Origin: Welwitschia mirabilis
Taxonomy: Eukaryota > Gnetophyta > Gnetopsida > Welwitschiales
Reading direction: 5' to 3'
Assembly: GCA_051453625.1 (NCBI GenBank)
Contig: JBOZIK010000001.1
Coordinates: 9,995,642 to 10,025,415 of the forward strand
DNA: 29,774 nt
Shown here: positions 8,748-19,561 of the stretch, one piece after another
Layout of the letters: every line of letters starts with the position of its first letter
Numbering within the stretch: the stretch's first letter is position 1
Made by a program: the position numbers and the translations under genes
Notes under the pieces: model-generated
Database searches by the model: none
Told to the model about the DNA's origin: nothing
Seen by the model: the letters and a program-made list of their open reading frames with translations, nothing else

Positions 8748-10150
8748 ACAATTAAATACATCACTTCTATTATTATCATGTTCAATATAATGAACCTCAT
8801 TTTATTAACTATAAATAAAGTGAAATATGTCATGTAACCTATGAAAAAAAATCTCTATTTCAAAATAAAGGTAATGTTTTTTTTACATAATTAAATTTGG
8901 TAATCTAAACTAAATTTATAATTATTTAAAGGTTTTAAGAGAATAAATGCATAAAAATATAGTTATTTTAAAGATTAATATAAATAAAATAATAAATATT
9001 GCTACCATGAGATCTAATAATAATTAGTGTTTGGTAGTCTCAGACTATTGTACTTACATGATTTCATGGACTTGGAAGTATAGTACCATAAAAGTTAAGT
9101 CATAGACACATAACTAACATGAGAAATTAAATAATGATGATAGTATCATAGAGTACTATAAGAACATTAGATATTAAACAATTAACTACATCACTTCCAA
9201 TATCATGATGTCCAATATAATAAAATGCATGTTATTGGCTATGAATAAATTCAAATATGTCATGTAATTTCTTAAAACAAATATCCATCTTAAAATAAAG
9301 GTAGCATTTATTTTACATAGTTTAATTCTAGTAATATAAATTAAAACTTTGATTATTTAAAGATTTTATGGAATAAATCCCTTAAAATGTGATTATTTAA
9401 ACTATTAATTTAAATAAAATAATAAATATTACTAGTATGAGATTTGATGATAATCAATGATTAGTAGTGTAATATTGACCTTCTTATACAACTAGATGGA
9501 GCTAGAATTCACTTACCTACTTACATGGCTAGAGGGACCTAGAACTACATGGTCACATAACTAACTTAAATAACTAGGCAATTAGTGTGGTAAACAATTA
9601 AATACATTACTTATAGTGCCATAATATCTATCATAAGAAAATTCATTTTATTGCCTATAAATAAATTCAAATATGTCATGTAACTTATTTAAACAAATCT
9701 CTATCTCAAAATAAAGAAATTTTTTTTCTTACATAGTTGAATTTTAGTAATCTACATTAAAAGTTATGATGATTTGAAGGTGTTAAAGATAGTGATAGCT
9801 GAATTATGGAAATATAAATTAAAACTTATGAACATTTAAAGGTTTTAAGGAATAAATGCTTAAGAATATAATTGTTTTAAATATTAATTTGAATAAAATA
9901 ACAAAGAATAACATGGGATCCGATGATAATCCATGGTTGGCAATGAGAGATTGACCTACTTACATAACTAGATGGAACTAGAATTAACTGACTTACTTAC
10001 ATAACTAGTTGGATCTAGAGCTACATGTCCACATGACTGGCTTGGGTAACTAGACAATTAAGGTAATGTATGCATGACTAACTTGGATATCTAGAAAATG
10101 AGAATGGTACCATAGAGTACTATAAAAATTTAGATATTATTATAGATATT
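8748..10150. repeat. Large tandem repeat, about 416-430 bp unit, three diverged copies
   Basis: Copies start with ACAATTAAMTACAT at 8748, 9178 and 9594. All contain AAATATGTCATGTAA, then a run like CAAAATAAAG, then TTTACATARTT, AATAAATG/C, and a block like ATGAGATCTRATRATAAT. They end near TACCATAGAGTACTATA. The third copy is longer (about 550 bp) and carries a partial internal duplication. There is no coding capacity. It may be a satellite-like array or the sub-repeats of an unrecognised element. Confidence 0.85.
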
Positions 10151-10204
10151 ATATGAATAAGATTAGATGTTATAGCATTATGTATATATTTTTCTAATTT
10201 CACA

Positions 10205-10440
10205 TGACATCATGGATGGACCTTGATGGATTTATAAGGTTTGATGTCTCATAAGTATGTATAAGATCTACATTGCTTGAGATCATGGGTAGAATTTAAT
10301 GGATTTGTCAATTTTTGTGTCTCATAAGAACACATAAGATCTAGATCACATAAGATCATGAATTTATGGATTTTGGTATCTAGATCACATGAGATCATGG
10401 ATGGATTTTGATGTCTCATATGATCATACAATGTCCAAGG
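10205..10440. repeat. Short tandem repeats with GATCAYATRAGATCATG phrase
   Basis: Four or so diverged units of roughly 55-65 bp contain ATCATGGRTRGATTTT, TTTGATGTCTCATAAG and ATAAGATCTA. The order of the phrases changes between units. The function is unknown. Confidence 0.65.
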
Positions 10441-10489
10441 TTCTAAGATGTAATTTCATATGCCATACACTGTATAATACGTACAAGGA

Positions 10490-11105
10490 TAATAGTTATA
10501 AGATGTAATTTTATCCACTATATGATACAAGATTAAAAATTATAAGACATAATTATATCCACTGGACAATATACAATACAAAGTTAACGAGTTTCTTTCT
10601 CTATCTCTCTCTTTTTATTTTTTACTTTTTTTTCCTTTTCTTCTTTAAAAAAAAAACTATACGATGTCTAAGATTGTGAAACATAATTTCATCTACTAAT
10701 ACTATACAATATAAGGTATCTGCTATGTGACACAAGGTTAATACTTATAAGAAAGTTTAAGTTTGTGAGATGTAACTTCATCTGCTATACACTATGTATA
10801 AGGTTAATAATTATGAGATGTAATTAGATCCACTATACACTATACAATACAAAGTTAATACGGTTTTCCCCTAATTTCATCCACTATACATTATACATAG
10901 GGTTAATAGTTTTGTCAACTATACACTATACACAAGGTTAATAATTATGAGATGTAATTATCTCCACTATACAAATTTCATCCACTATACACTCTACACA
11001 AGGTAAATAATTATGAGATGTAATTAGGCTGTCTATACAAATTTCATCCACTATACACTATACACAAGGTAAATAATTATGAGATGTAATTAGGGCCACT
11101 ATGCA
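10490..11105. repeat. AT-rich minisatellite, about 65 bp unit
   Basis: The unit is AATTTCATCCACTATACAC, then TATACACAAGGTWAATAA, then TTATGAGATGTAATTA. The clearest pair is exactly 66 bp apart (10971 and 11037). Older, broken units extend leftward to about 10490 and are interrupted by a pyrimidine tract at 10590-10640. About eight to nine units or part-units can be counted. Confidence 0.82.
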
Positions 11106-12558
11106 CTAGCCTACATAAAGTTTACAAGGTTTTTATCTTTTTCTCCCTCTTTATAGATTTATCAACTTTAGAAAGAGAGGTTTTCTATAACTACTTTATG
11201 TATTATAATCCTTTCTTAAAACCAATTGTGCATATATAAGACTAATCCATGTGGGATTATTTTCCAATACAAATGACTAATGCATGAATATTTGTCATTT
11301 CAAAACCTAATATTTTTGTTTTTAATTCTATATACATTAATAAACCACTCATGAAGAGGTTGATTCTTCTTATAACTTTGATAATTATTAATCATTTCTC
11401 CTCTCTCTCATTTCTTAAATACTTATTATAAGATACAAAGAATCGCTTTCATGTATATCTTTCTTAAGAATGCACAAAATTATGGAATATTTTGGTTATG
11501 ACTAGATCAAAATTGTGTCAAGCTATATAAAAGAGAACCCAAAGAGCTAACATGGAAAAGCCATTCATACATTTGAAATGAATCTATCTCTTTCTTTGGT
11601 ATGATTCTAGTTATGTCTGAATAGCATAATTTTAGAGAAGATATATTTTATGTTTTATCCTTAAAGGGTTAGTGAATACAAAGTTATTAACTTTACAAAT
11701 GTTATTACAAAATTTCCTAGCTTGTAGACTTATTCCAACCATCCTTTAGTTTGCTTATTTTGAACTCTTAAATCGAAAACTTGTTTGATACCAAACTTGG
11801 AGGAATTCTCTTAAACCAAATTAAAATTCTTATTATAAACTTACATCTCCATTAATTACGTAAAAATGTAGTTTTCATTTTTGGTTTTAACAAAGAAAGT
11901 AAATGTGTGAAGAGGAAACATTACCACTAATAAGCATTAGACTTCTTAGATGTAAGTAGTAACAAGCATAAATTTTGAATAATAGGCAATATAACTAGCC
12001 ATGGACACTCTAATGTGGTAAACCAAGCATGACTTATCCTAAATAAATAAATAAATATATAAGATTATTAAATGCATAAAAAAATAAAACAACATAATTC
12101 AACATCTTGAACATTAATTATGGATGGAGGTGCCAACCTTGAAATTACAAGAACTGATGATATTAAAGTATTACTTAAAATGAAAATAAAATAAACCCCA
12201 TTTGTTTTATAAATACATTCTCTTTTATTTAAGGTATTGTTTGCAATCTATAAACTGAGTTAATTGTTTTCTCTTATTTATCTTCATAGTTTTATATTCA
12301 TTCTAAAGTAAGTCTAAGAGAAACAAAATGAAATTTGAAGAATTTAGGAAGTTCAATTGTAAAAATTTTAAGTTTAATAAAAGTCTTTGATGCTCTCTGA
12401 ACTATATGATATTTAACATAAGTTAACTATGTAACTAAAGAAAGATCAAACATGAAGTAAAATAAGAAGAGATGTAAAACAAGGTGAAGAGAATAAAAGT
12501 TAAGATATTCACACTAAGGCATAAACACATATAATAAGAATTATTCAAAGTTTTATGC
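11106..12558. other. AT-rich stretch without recognised genes
   Basis: No conserved protein motif is found. A TATATAAA box at about 11523-11531 looks like a promoter element but has no supported gene downstream. The right end may be the decayed 3' internal part of the plus-strand element whose polypurine tract follows. Confidence 0.45.
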
Positions 12559-12568
12559 AAAAGGGAGG
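12559..12568 (+). other. Polypurine tract before an LTR
   Basis: AAAAGGGAGG lies immediately 5' of TTGTTACATTTT. A purine run ending in GG just before TG is the plus-strand primer signature of plant LTR retrotransposons. Confidence 0.6.
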
Positions 12569-12569
12569 T

Positions 12570-14523
12570 TGTTACATTTTAAATTTTATAAACATTTAAT
12601 TATTTAAACATTAGATATGTTAATATTTTATAAAATCATATAATGCTTTTTTATTTAATTTTGATATGAAAAACCCCTTTAATTAAAGACTTTGTGGAAA
12701 ATGTTATTTACTTTTATAAGTAATAATGTTTTTATGTTTAATTAAAAATGATTTTAAAGAGGCATATTATGCTTAATTGTAATTTCTAGATATTTGTATA
12801 ATAATATGGGTAAATACCATTAATTTTTTGGCAATTCTACCTTTCTCTTTATGTTTGATTAGGTATATGAATGTTTTTATTTCATAGTTTATGTGAAAAC
12901 TAATAAATAAATAAAATCTATCAAAATGTTAAAGTCAATTAACTAGATCATTTTATGTAAAATATCCAACCTATATGTTGAAATTATTAAATTAAATAGT
13001 TAAAAGGGGTTATCAAATAATAATAACACATTTATACTAATAGAAAATGAAATCTTTTTTCTATTACTCATTTACACATGTATCTTATCGAAGTTTAAGC
13101 AGTAAAGATACCTGTAAACGTAAATGTTTAGTGTAGTTGGTAAAAGAAGCAAATAAAGTTTAAGTGTATTACACTTAACTATGACTTTTTATTTCTTGTG
13201 TTTTGTGTTCATGGATTTTTTGGATCTTGAAATTAATGATGATATAAACAAGTAGATACACTCTTATCCAGGAAGGATGAAATAATATATTTTTCTCTAC
13301 CATGACTTTTATGCTTATTGATATTTGTAAAAATGACTTGATTAATAAAATATTTATTTTCTTATTCATTGAATTTGCAAAGACTTTTTCCATTATGATA
13401 CATGGTAGTTTTTAAATTTGTGTCTAGAAAAAGAGTTATCTTTTCAAGGCATATTACATATTATTCAATGCATGTTTTGAATAAATTAGATATGATTGTA
13501 AGCCTATGAAGGATTAAAAAGGACTTAGCATAAGGGAATGACGTATTTAATTAACCTTGGCAACTAAATAAAAGACATTACTCATCTTAGGTAAGTACAT
13601 GTCATAAATCTCATTTCCTCTTATCATTCAATCAATATATCAATTTACCATTCCACACATCCATGTCATTTAACATTCCCTCTATTAACTTATTAATGAT
13701 CAATAGTATCCAATTTAATGTGATCAAGTTACCTTATGGATAAACTTATGTGCATATTTTTTATTAATTGAATCAACGGCCTTTGATCTTTCCTTTATCT
13801 ATAAATAAAACCCTTCCCTCTTTTGAAAAGTCACACATTTCATGTATGCTATCAAACTTTTTGCTTACTTTTAACTGTGGGGTTTAAAGAGTGGAGGTTT
13901 GAAGCTAAGGATCTTAGATCTCAGGCTTTTATCAAATCTTCATAAACTTTCTATTATATAATAGTTACCAATCATTTATCATTGTAGGTATGTTTGTTCA
14001 TTTATTTTGTTCTTTCTTGTCTTTTTTTGCTTTAAGAAAATTGGTTACATAGGACAGTATTTCCTTTTATATTCTATTAGACTATTGTATATTCTTATTA
14101 TAGTATTTCTTTTATTGAAATTATCCCTTTCATTAAGCTCAAATTAAGATTGGGAATATATTTGATGAATTTCTTTACATTCTTTGTTGGTGAGGTCTAC
14201 TAATGAAAGTAATTGATTAAGTGACTAGGAGTTCACATTAATGTTTGGCTACTAATTTTTCATACTATGTTATTAAACATTGAGTACATTTTATAAATTT
14301 ATTTTTCATTATATTTAAATTAAAATGATCAATGTAAAAGCATCTAGAACCATATCCTTACTAAGGCATGTGAACACTATGGTCCCATGCCTAGGGATAC
14401 ATAAAAACCCTAGCGATGTGCTTACCTTTATAAAGAAAGTTCATGAAATAAAGGGACAAGGAGAAATAGAATTTTGTTTCTTGAGAAATCTTGTTCTAAT
14501 CTTTGGACTGTTATTTCTCAGCA
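12570..14523 (+). mobile_element. LTR of about 1.95 kb from a plus-strand retrotransposon
   Basis: It starts TGTTACATTTT after the polypurine tract and ends TTTCTCAGCA, two bases before an initiator-Met-type primer-binding site. A TATA box lies near position 1230 of the LTR. Because it has both a polypurine tract on its left and a primer-binding site on its right, it may be the shared LTR of a tandem or recombined element. The family is unresolved: both Ty1/copia and chromovirus Ty3/gypsy elements use this primer. No partner LTR was found in the window. Confidence 0.6.
13799..13810 (+). promoter_or_regulatory. TATA box of the LTR promoter
   Basis: CTATAAATAAAA is followed at once by the pyrimidine-rich CCCTTCCCTCTTTT, a typical plant core-promoter layout. 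Transcription would start about 30 bases downstream, near 13830. This is inference from sequence alone. Confidence 0.55.
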
Positions 14524-14525
14524 AA

Positions 14526-14539
14526 TGGTATTAGAGTCA
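14526..14539 (+). other. Primer-binding site, initiator tRNA-Met type
   Basis: TGGTATTAGAGTCA differs from the initiator-Met complement TGGTATCAGAGCCA by two C-to-T changes only. It is placed two bases after the LTR terminus CA, as expected. Confidence 0.75.
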
Positions 14540-14698
14540 CGTTTTGCTCTTTGGTCTCCCTCCAATATTTATTTTTTAAATGGTTAATTTTACCCTTGTT
14601 TTAGGGCCTTAACAACTATATTTCTAAGTTATTTTTTTCCCAAAATGTTTTTGAAACGATGTTACCTTTTCCAAAGGTTTGATGTCACGTTAATTTTT

Positions 14699-15656
14699 CC
14701 TGGGCGGCGGCCTCCCTGTTGACTGCATGTTGCCACCCTGCTCGCCTGAATGGGTTGCAGCTTTACCTTGTGCCCTGCTCACCAGACCGCGCCAGCCTGA
14801 AGCCGTGTATAGCTCCGCTCTTCGCCTCAAATCCTGTCTCCGTGGTCCACTCGCCTTCTTTGTGTTTGCTTCACGAACTCCTATGAGCCTGTGTTTTGTG
14901 GCCTCTCTAACACCGTGCTCCTTCTTTCTCACTTCGCGTCTTAGCCTACATCCTATCAAGCCTTTGGTGCTCCTATGCTGCACCTGATTTGTTTTGTTCG
15001 CCACAGCGCACCTATTTTTGGCCTGTTTGGTTTCTAGCAGTTTTCACTGGCGCCGTCACCGTTGCGGTCCTGCATGATCCCTGTTGTGCTTGCGTCCGTT
15101 CTTGCGCTCTTCTCAGCACCTCCTCGCCGCTGTGTCTTTCGCGCCCTCACCGCCGTTCCTGCAACCATGCTTGCCTGTGCTGTGCCATATCTCTTGGGCC
15201 TGTCTCCGCCTGCACTTAACCGCAAGTCACCTCTGGTGCACTCGCCACTAGCTCTGTGCTGTTTGGCATGCCTCTGCTATGTCCGCCTTCCTAATGCTTC
15301 TTTCTGGCCGCCGCGCGGTGTTTCTGTCCCCTGTCTGCCTCTGTCTGCCTCTGTCTGCCACCCTGCCGAGGTTCTCTAACAGCCACCTGCTGCCTACTGC
15401 TGGCCTCTCTCCTCCGGCCCCAGTTCCTGAGACGCCATTGCTGCCTACCACCAGTCGCCATCCGCTGCCGCCCGTTCCTGCCTGCAACACCTCTTTGACC
15501 GTTCGTTGCTCAGCCACTGTTCTTGCTGCAATAGCCTGCTTGTCCATCGCGCCATCCACTGCTTGTCCTCTGCACGACTGCCTTGACCTGCCAACTCGGA
15601 GCATCCCTTGCATGCTGACACATTGCAGCCCACATTGCAGCCCACACTTCATATGG
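14699..15656. other. GC- and CpG-rich block with no recognised protein
   Basis: Base composition changes sharply at about 14699 and returns to AT-rich at about 15656. A sampled line (15421-15480) is 65 percent G+C, while the surroundings are clearly AT-rich. CpG is frequent, unlike the rest of the window. Both strands have open frames of 60-137 codons, but in several frames at once, rich in Pro, Ser, Cys and Leu, with no motif I know. GC-richness itself removes stops, so these are probably not genes. It contains three exact copies of CTGTCTGCCT (15331-15360) and a direct repeat of CACATTGCAGCC (15620-15643). It lies about 160 bases after the primer-binding site, so it could be the leader or cargo of that element, or a captured host fragment. 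Confidence 0.6.
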
Positions 15657-16130
15657 ACACATCATACACTTTGTCTCATGTTTATGTATTAATGTTATTA
15701 TTTAGAAAGTTATGAGATTAGAACACTTTGTGCCAAAAAGTAATGTTAGTATCCCTTATAAGAAATTATATTCCGCATGCATTAGAAAAAGAGGAATAAC
15801 TCCAAATTTTTTAATATAATTACAATATTGATGTAGAAATGCATAAGATTGATGCTTAAGATGAATGAAATGCTACAAAAAGTTTTCTAGAAGTTTTATA
15901 TGATTTTTGCTTAACAATTCAATTTATTTTTCTTTAGTAATAGTTGAATCCTATTTAAATTCACTCATATATGTGTTTTCATGGAATAATAAAGAAAATT
16001 TATTGAAGTCTTTTGTTTATTTTTAGATTTCAAAATAAGGCATAGATCTGTTTAAAGAACTATTAGATTTCTAATAAAAAGTTTAAGAATTAGCAAATTT
16101 GAGGTTGAATCTTGAATATTTTAAGTTGCA
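15657..16130. other. AT-rich stretch between two elements
   Basis: Nothing is recognised. It is the left flank of the Tat/Ogre-like insertion. The last five bases, TTGCA (16126-16130), would be the target-site duplication if the element ends at 16131. Confidence 0.5.
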
Positions 16131-16133
16131 TGT

Positions 16134-16162
16134 ATTTACGAGATTTTTTCTCTCTCGTAAAT
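16134..16162. repeat. Perfect 10-bp hairpin at the LTR end
   Basis: ATTTACGAGA (16134-16143) and TCTCGTAAAT (16153-16162) pair perfectly across a nine-base T-rich loop. In the 5' LTR copy (28461-28489) two pairs are lost. In that copy the hairpin would lie in U5 directly beside the primer-binding site. Confidence 0.8.
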
Positions 16163-16208
16163 AAGGGATTAGTTTTAGTGTTACGCGATGATAGGTAACT
16201 TTGGTGGT

Positions 16209-16436
16209 TTGACAGCGATTTGAGCGAGTTTAAGCTAAACTTAATGGCTTGACCTGGTTTGATTGAAGTTGACCAACTTTGACTATGTTTGACTCTGTTG
16301 ACTAACTTAGACTTACCTTGACTAACTATGTTTGACAAATTTTGACTGACTTTGACTGTTTGACTAGGTTGATGAATTTGATTAGCTTTGACTGACTTTG
16401 ACTGGGTTGACTATGATTGACTGATTTTGTTTTGAC
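16209..16436. promoter_or_regulatory. Array of sixteen TTGAC motifs in the 3' LTR
   Basis: Sixteen TTGAC cores lie in 228 bases, mostly as TTTGACTNAC-like steps of about 10-20 bp. TTGACY is the core of the W-box bound by WRKY transcription factors. Whether these sites are bound is unknown: the array may simply be a minisatellite with this unit. The 5' LTR copy keeps ten. The array is close to the U5 end of the LTR, so it could be inside the transcript and not upstream of it. Confidence 0.7.
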
Positions 16437-17213
16437 AGAGTTTGGGAACTTGGCCCTGACGTTGTGACATTTTCTTGCAATTTATTCTAGGCCTAAAATT
16501 TTTACTTATAGTGAAAACTTAAATGCATATAACTGAGTTCTAATCTAAATATTTAGAACTTAATAATGGTAAAAATCTAATAGAATATACTTTTTTATCT
16601 TTTCGGAATATAGAAATTTTTGTGATTTTTTTTTTGGTGATTTTAAGAGAATGAAAAATGAGCAAAGTGAGGTGTCAATAATAATGGAAATTTAATGCCT
16701 AAACTAGACAAAGACTAAGTTTAAAACATGATTTTAAAAATATATATATTAAAAAAAAGTTTTATTTTTTTTTTAAAAATTAAAAGGGATTTTTTTTTTG
16801 GGGAAACATAAGATTTAATTCTAATTAATAGCTTTAAAGAAAAAGTCCTTTTTAATAAAAAATTTTTTTCTAAGTTTCTTTAAGAAAAAAAAATCAAATC
16901 TAAGTTTCTTTAAGAAAAAAAATCAAATGTACAACTTGATTTAAAGAAAACTATTTATTTTTACTTTAAAAAAATGCTTATAAGAAAAAAAGAAAAAGAA
17001 AAAAGTAAAAATAAAAATCAAAGTGAAATAGGGAAAACTAGACTTTTTTCTTTTTTTCTTTCTGCTCCTTCCTTGATTGGCCTCTTCCATTTCATTCTTA
17101 TGTTCTTGTGCTATGTGTTTTCTTTCGTTCCTCACATTCTCGAGTTATTTCTCCTTTCTTCCTTCTTATGCTATTGCCTATTTTTATGCTGATTGTATTT
17201 GATTCTTTTTAGG

Positions 17214-17313
17214 NNNNNNNNNNNNNNNNNNNNNNNNNNNNNNNNNNNNNNNNNNNNNNNNNNNNNNNNNNNNNNNNNNNNNNNNNNNNNNNNNNNNNNN
17301 NNNNNNNNNNNNN
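17214..17313. other. Assembly gap of exactly 100 N
   Basis: Placeholder gap inside the 3' LTR. Both flanks contain a similar A-run followed by a CTAGA/CCTTGATTTTTTTCTTTCTGC-like stretch (around 17036 and 17404), so overlapping contig ends or two LTR copies are possible. Confidence 0.95.
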
Positions 17314-17892
17314 CTTAAAAAAAATTCAAATTTGTAACTGTTTTTTAAAAAAATATTTAAATGGTCCCTTTCTTTTTAAAAAAACAAAATGCCTTAAAAA
17401 AACCTTGATTTTTTTTCTTTCTGCCCTGCTCGTCCTCTCCTTTCTACATTTTTGTTGTGATGTTTTCATGCCTTTATTGAGAGGTACTACTCATCTGCAG
17501 TTTTGTAGATCCTCTCTATCACAGCTTCTTCTGTTAGCGCTCTCAGACTCGCTTTGTTCTGCAATGAAGTGCATGATTTTTGCACTCTCCTTACACATTG
17601 GGTATCGCCTAGCTCGTCCTTTCTTGGCTGGTCCCTTTTTATTGCTGCTTGTTTCTGCTTGCTCTAGTCCATTCATTACGTTCCCACGATTTCTTGCTTG
17701 TGCGTTTTCTTTTTTATGCCGTCACGTTCTCCTGTTGATGCGCTATGTTTTTTCTTTTTGGTTTTTTCATTGCGTTTGGGCACTTCCTTCCCTTCTATGT
17801 GCCTCGGTCGCCATCCTTTACTGATAGCCGTCCTCCATCACTATGATGCCACCCTCTGCTATAGTATCTAAGAACGCGCATTGTGACAGTTG

Positions 17893-17901
17893 CCCCCTTT
17901 T
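17893..17901 (-). other. Polypurine tract of the Tat/Ogre-like element
   Basis: The minus strand reads AAAAGGGGG, then CAAC, then the LTR start TGTCACA. A run of A then G directly before the 3' LTR is the expected primer for plus-strand DNA synthesis. Confidence 0.8.
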
Positions 17902-17963
17902 GGCATGAGGTGAAAGATGAGCCTCATGTCAAAAATCATCATGCACTTGTTTGGAGCTTTTTC

Positions 17964-18200
17964 NNNNNNNNNNNNNNNNNNNNNNNNNNNNNNNNNNNNN
18001 NNNNNNNNNNNNNNNNNNNNNNNNNNNNNNNNNNNNNNNNNNNNNNNNNNNNNNNNNNNNNNNNNNNNNNNNNNNNNNNNNNNNNNNNNNNNNNNNNNNN
18101 NNNNNNNNNNNNNNNNNNNNNNNNNNNNNNNNNNNNNNNNNNNNNNNNNNNNNNNNNNNNNNNNNNNNNNNNNNNNNNNNNNNNNNNNNNNNNNNNNNNN
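17964..18200. other. Assembly gap, 237 N
   Basis: N run in the 3' untranslated region of the Tat/Ogre-like element. Confidence 0.95.
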
Positions 18201-18810
18201 GATTCTCACTGCATTACAAGGTAGAAAAGGGAGTAATGAAAGGGAGGAATTCCAAAAGATAATAAGTTAACTGGAAAGTGGATTAGTCTTAAGCAGGTAA
18301 GAGTAAACACAACATTAACTTTGAGGTAATTAATCACAAATACCATGAAAAGATTAGGTGAAGATAGAAAAACAGGGCATGAAGAAGATTGGTTTTTACA
18401 CCTCTAAATGCCAATGTACCAAAGTTTGTTGGTATGGATTATAATGTTATTCAATGTCATTAACGTGTGGTTCGATGTTAAATAAAATAGAGTATCATGT
18501 AATAAAGGCAGTAATTATGACAATGCCTATGATTATCCTATGAAGTATCAATATCATATCTAGACTATAACTTAATCCAATCATCGGCTATGATAAGAAA
18601 TGAGATCTTACTAACTTACCACCCAATGACCAATATGCTCTAAATGCTCATGAAGTCATAGCTTTAGAGTAATGGAAAAATCAAACCAATGGGGTGTTTA
18701 AAGAACACCATCCATCATAATGAGGGAAGCACATCCACTACCAAGAGTGTAACCCTCTTAGGAATATTTGCCTCGGTGCGCTTGCGGTAGGATATAATGA
18801 GATATATATA

Positions 18811-18863
18811 TTTCTCTTTTTTCCTCTTTTTTCCCTTCTCTTTTTTTATTTTTCTTTTTTTTT
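18811..18863. repeat. Polypyrimidine tract
   Basis: An almost pure C/T run on the plus strand, with a second T-rich stretch to about 18900. On the element's strand it is polypurine. It is too far from the LTR to be the replication primer, but internal polypurine tracts occur in some elements. Confidence 0.7.
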
Positions 18864-19500
18864 AATCAATTGGCTTGGATTCTTTTTTTTTTTAATTTTT
18901 AAACATCGCTTGACCATTAGAATAGTAAATTATAAAGATCACAGCTGAAGTTAATCATTAGGCTTAACATAACTGATGCTAATATAGAATAATTTAAGAC
19001 ATTGAAGGTCTAGACATGGAAATGTCTTAAGAGTGAGTAAAATCCAATCTTACCACTATAAACGTCTAAAGTAGAAAACTACTTTGATGAAACTTGAATA
19101 TGATTTAACACAAGACTAAATGAATGGATGATTGAATAAAGAAATGGCCTTAACCAAGAAACCATGATAAGGAGTCATTTAGCTAAAGGTGAAAGCAAAA
19201 TCACATCTCTCAATTGAGATGATCTTCCTACTCAATTGCTTTTATTATGCCGATAGCATATTAGTTATCAACTAATATAGTCTCAACTATTGTCATTAAC
19301 CCTAAGGTTTTCATAGCATCTAAATTAAGAACCTTAATAAAGTCATCTAAAATGCACTTTTCTATAAGATAAAGATTTAGCCACTTAGAAGTTAATGCAT
19401 TATAAAGAGGTATCTAATAGAATCTACAATAAAAAGAAGTAGATAATTTTTTTTCTTTTTTCTCTGACTTTGTTCTTTTCTTTTTTCTTTTTTTTATTAT

Positions 19501-19561
19501 CAAACAAACACACACACATAAACACACAAACACAAACAAACACACACAAACACACACACTC
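19501..19561. repeat. AC-rich microsatellite at a gap edge
   Basis: An irregular mixture of CA, CAA and TAAACA units runs into the N-gap at 19562. Confidence 0.85.

Larger units (their letters stand above)
16131..17888 (-). mobile_element. 3' LTR of the Tat/Ogre-like element
   Basis: On the plus strand it begins TGTATTTACGAGA and ends GCATTGTGACA. On the element's strand this is TGTCACAATGC...TACA, standard TG...CA termini. The polypurine tract lies four bases outside 17888. Sequence from 16138 onward is repeated in the same order at 28465 onward. Contents include a terminal hairpin, a TTGAC array, A/T homopolymer runs (16730-17040) and, after a 100-N gap, a CT-rich block (17400-17880) with many CpG. 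The region just left of the gap (17040-17213) has no clear match in the other LTR, so the gap region may be misjoined. Confidence 0.85.

Noticed and set aside
7299-11105. CRISPR-like regular repeats
   Set aside because: Units are contiguous and diverged without unique spacers, and the context is a plant genome.
11523-11531. TATATAAA promoter-like box
   Set aside because: No supported gene or transcript feature lies downstream, and such boxes are common by chance in AT-rich DNA.
15248-15692. Open frames of 134-137 codons on both strands in the GC-rich block
   Set aside because: They overlap on opposite strands and in several frames, have low-complexity composition, and show no domain; GC-richness alone lengthens frames.
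17405-17824. 139-codon plus-strand frame
   Set aside because: It lies antisense in the LTR; the same region in the other LTR has no matching open frame, and the composition reflects CT-richness.
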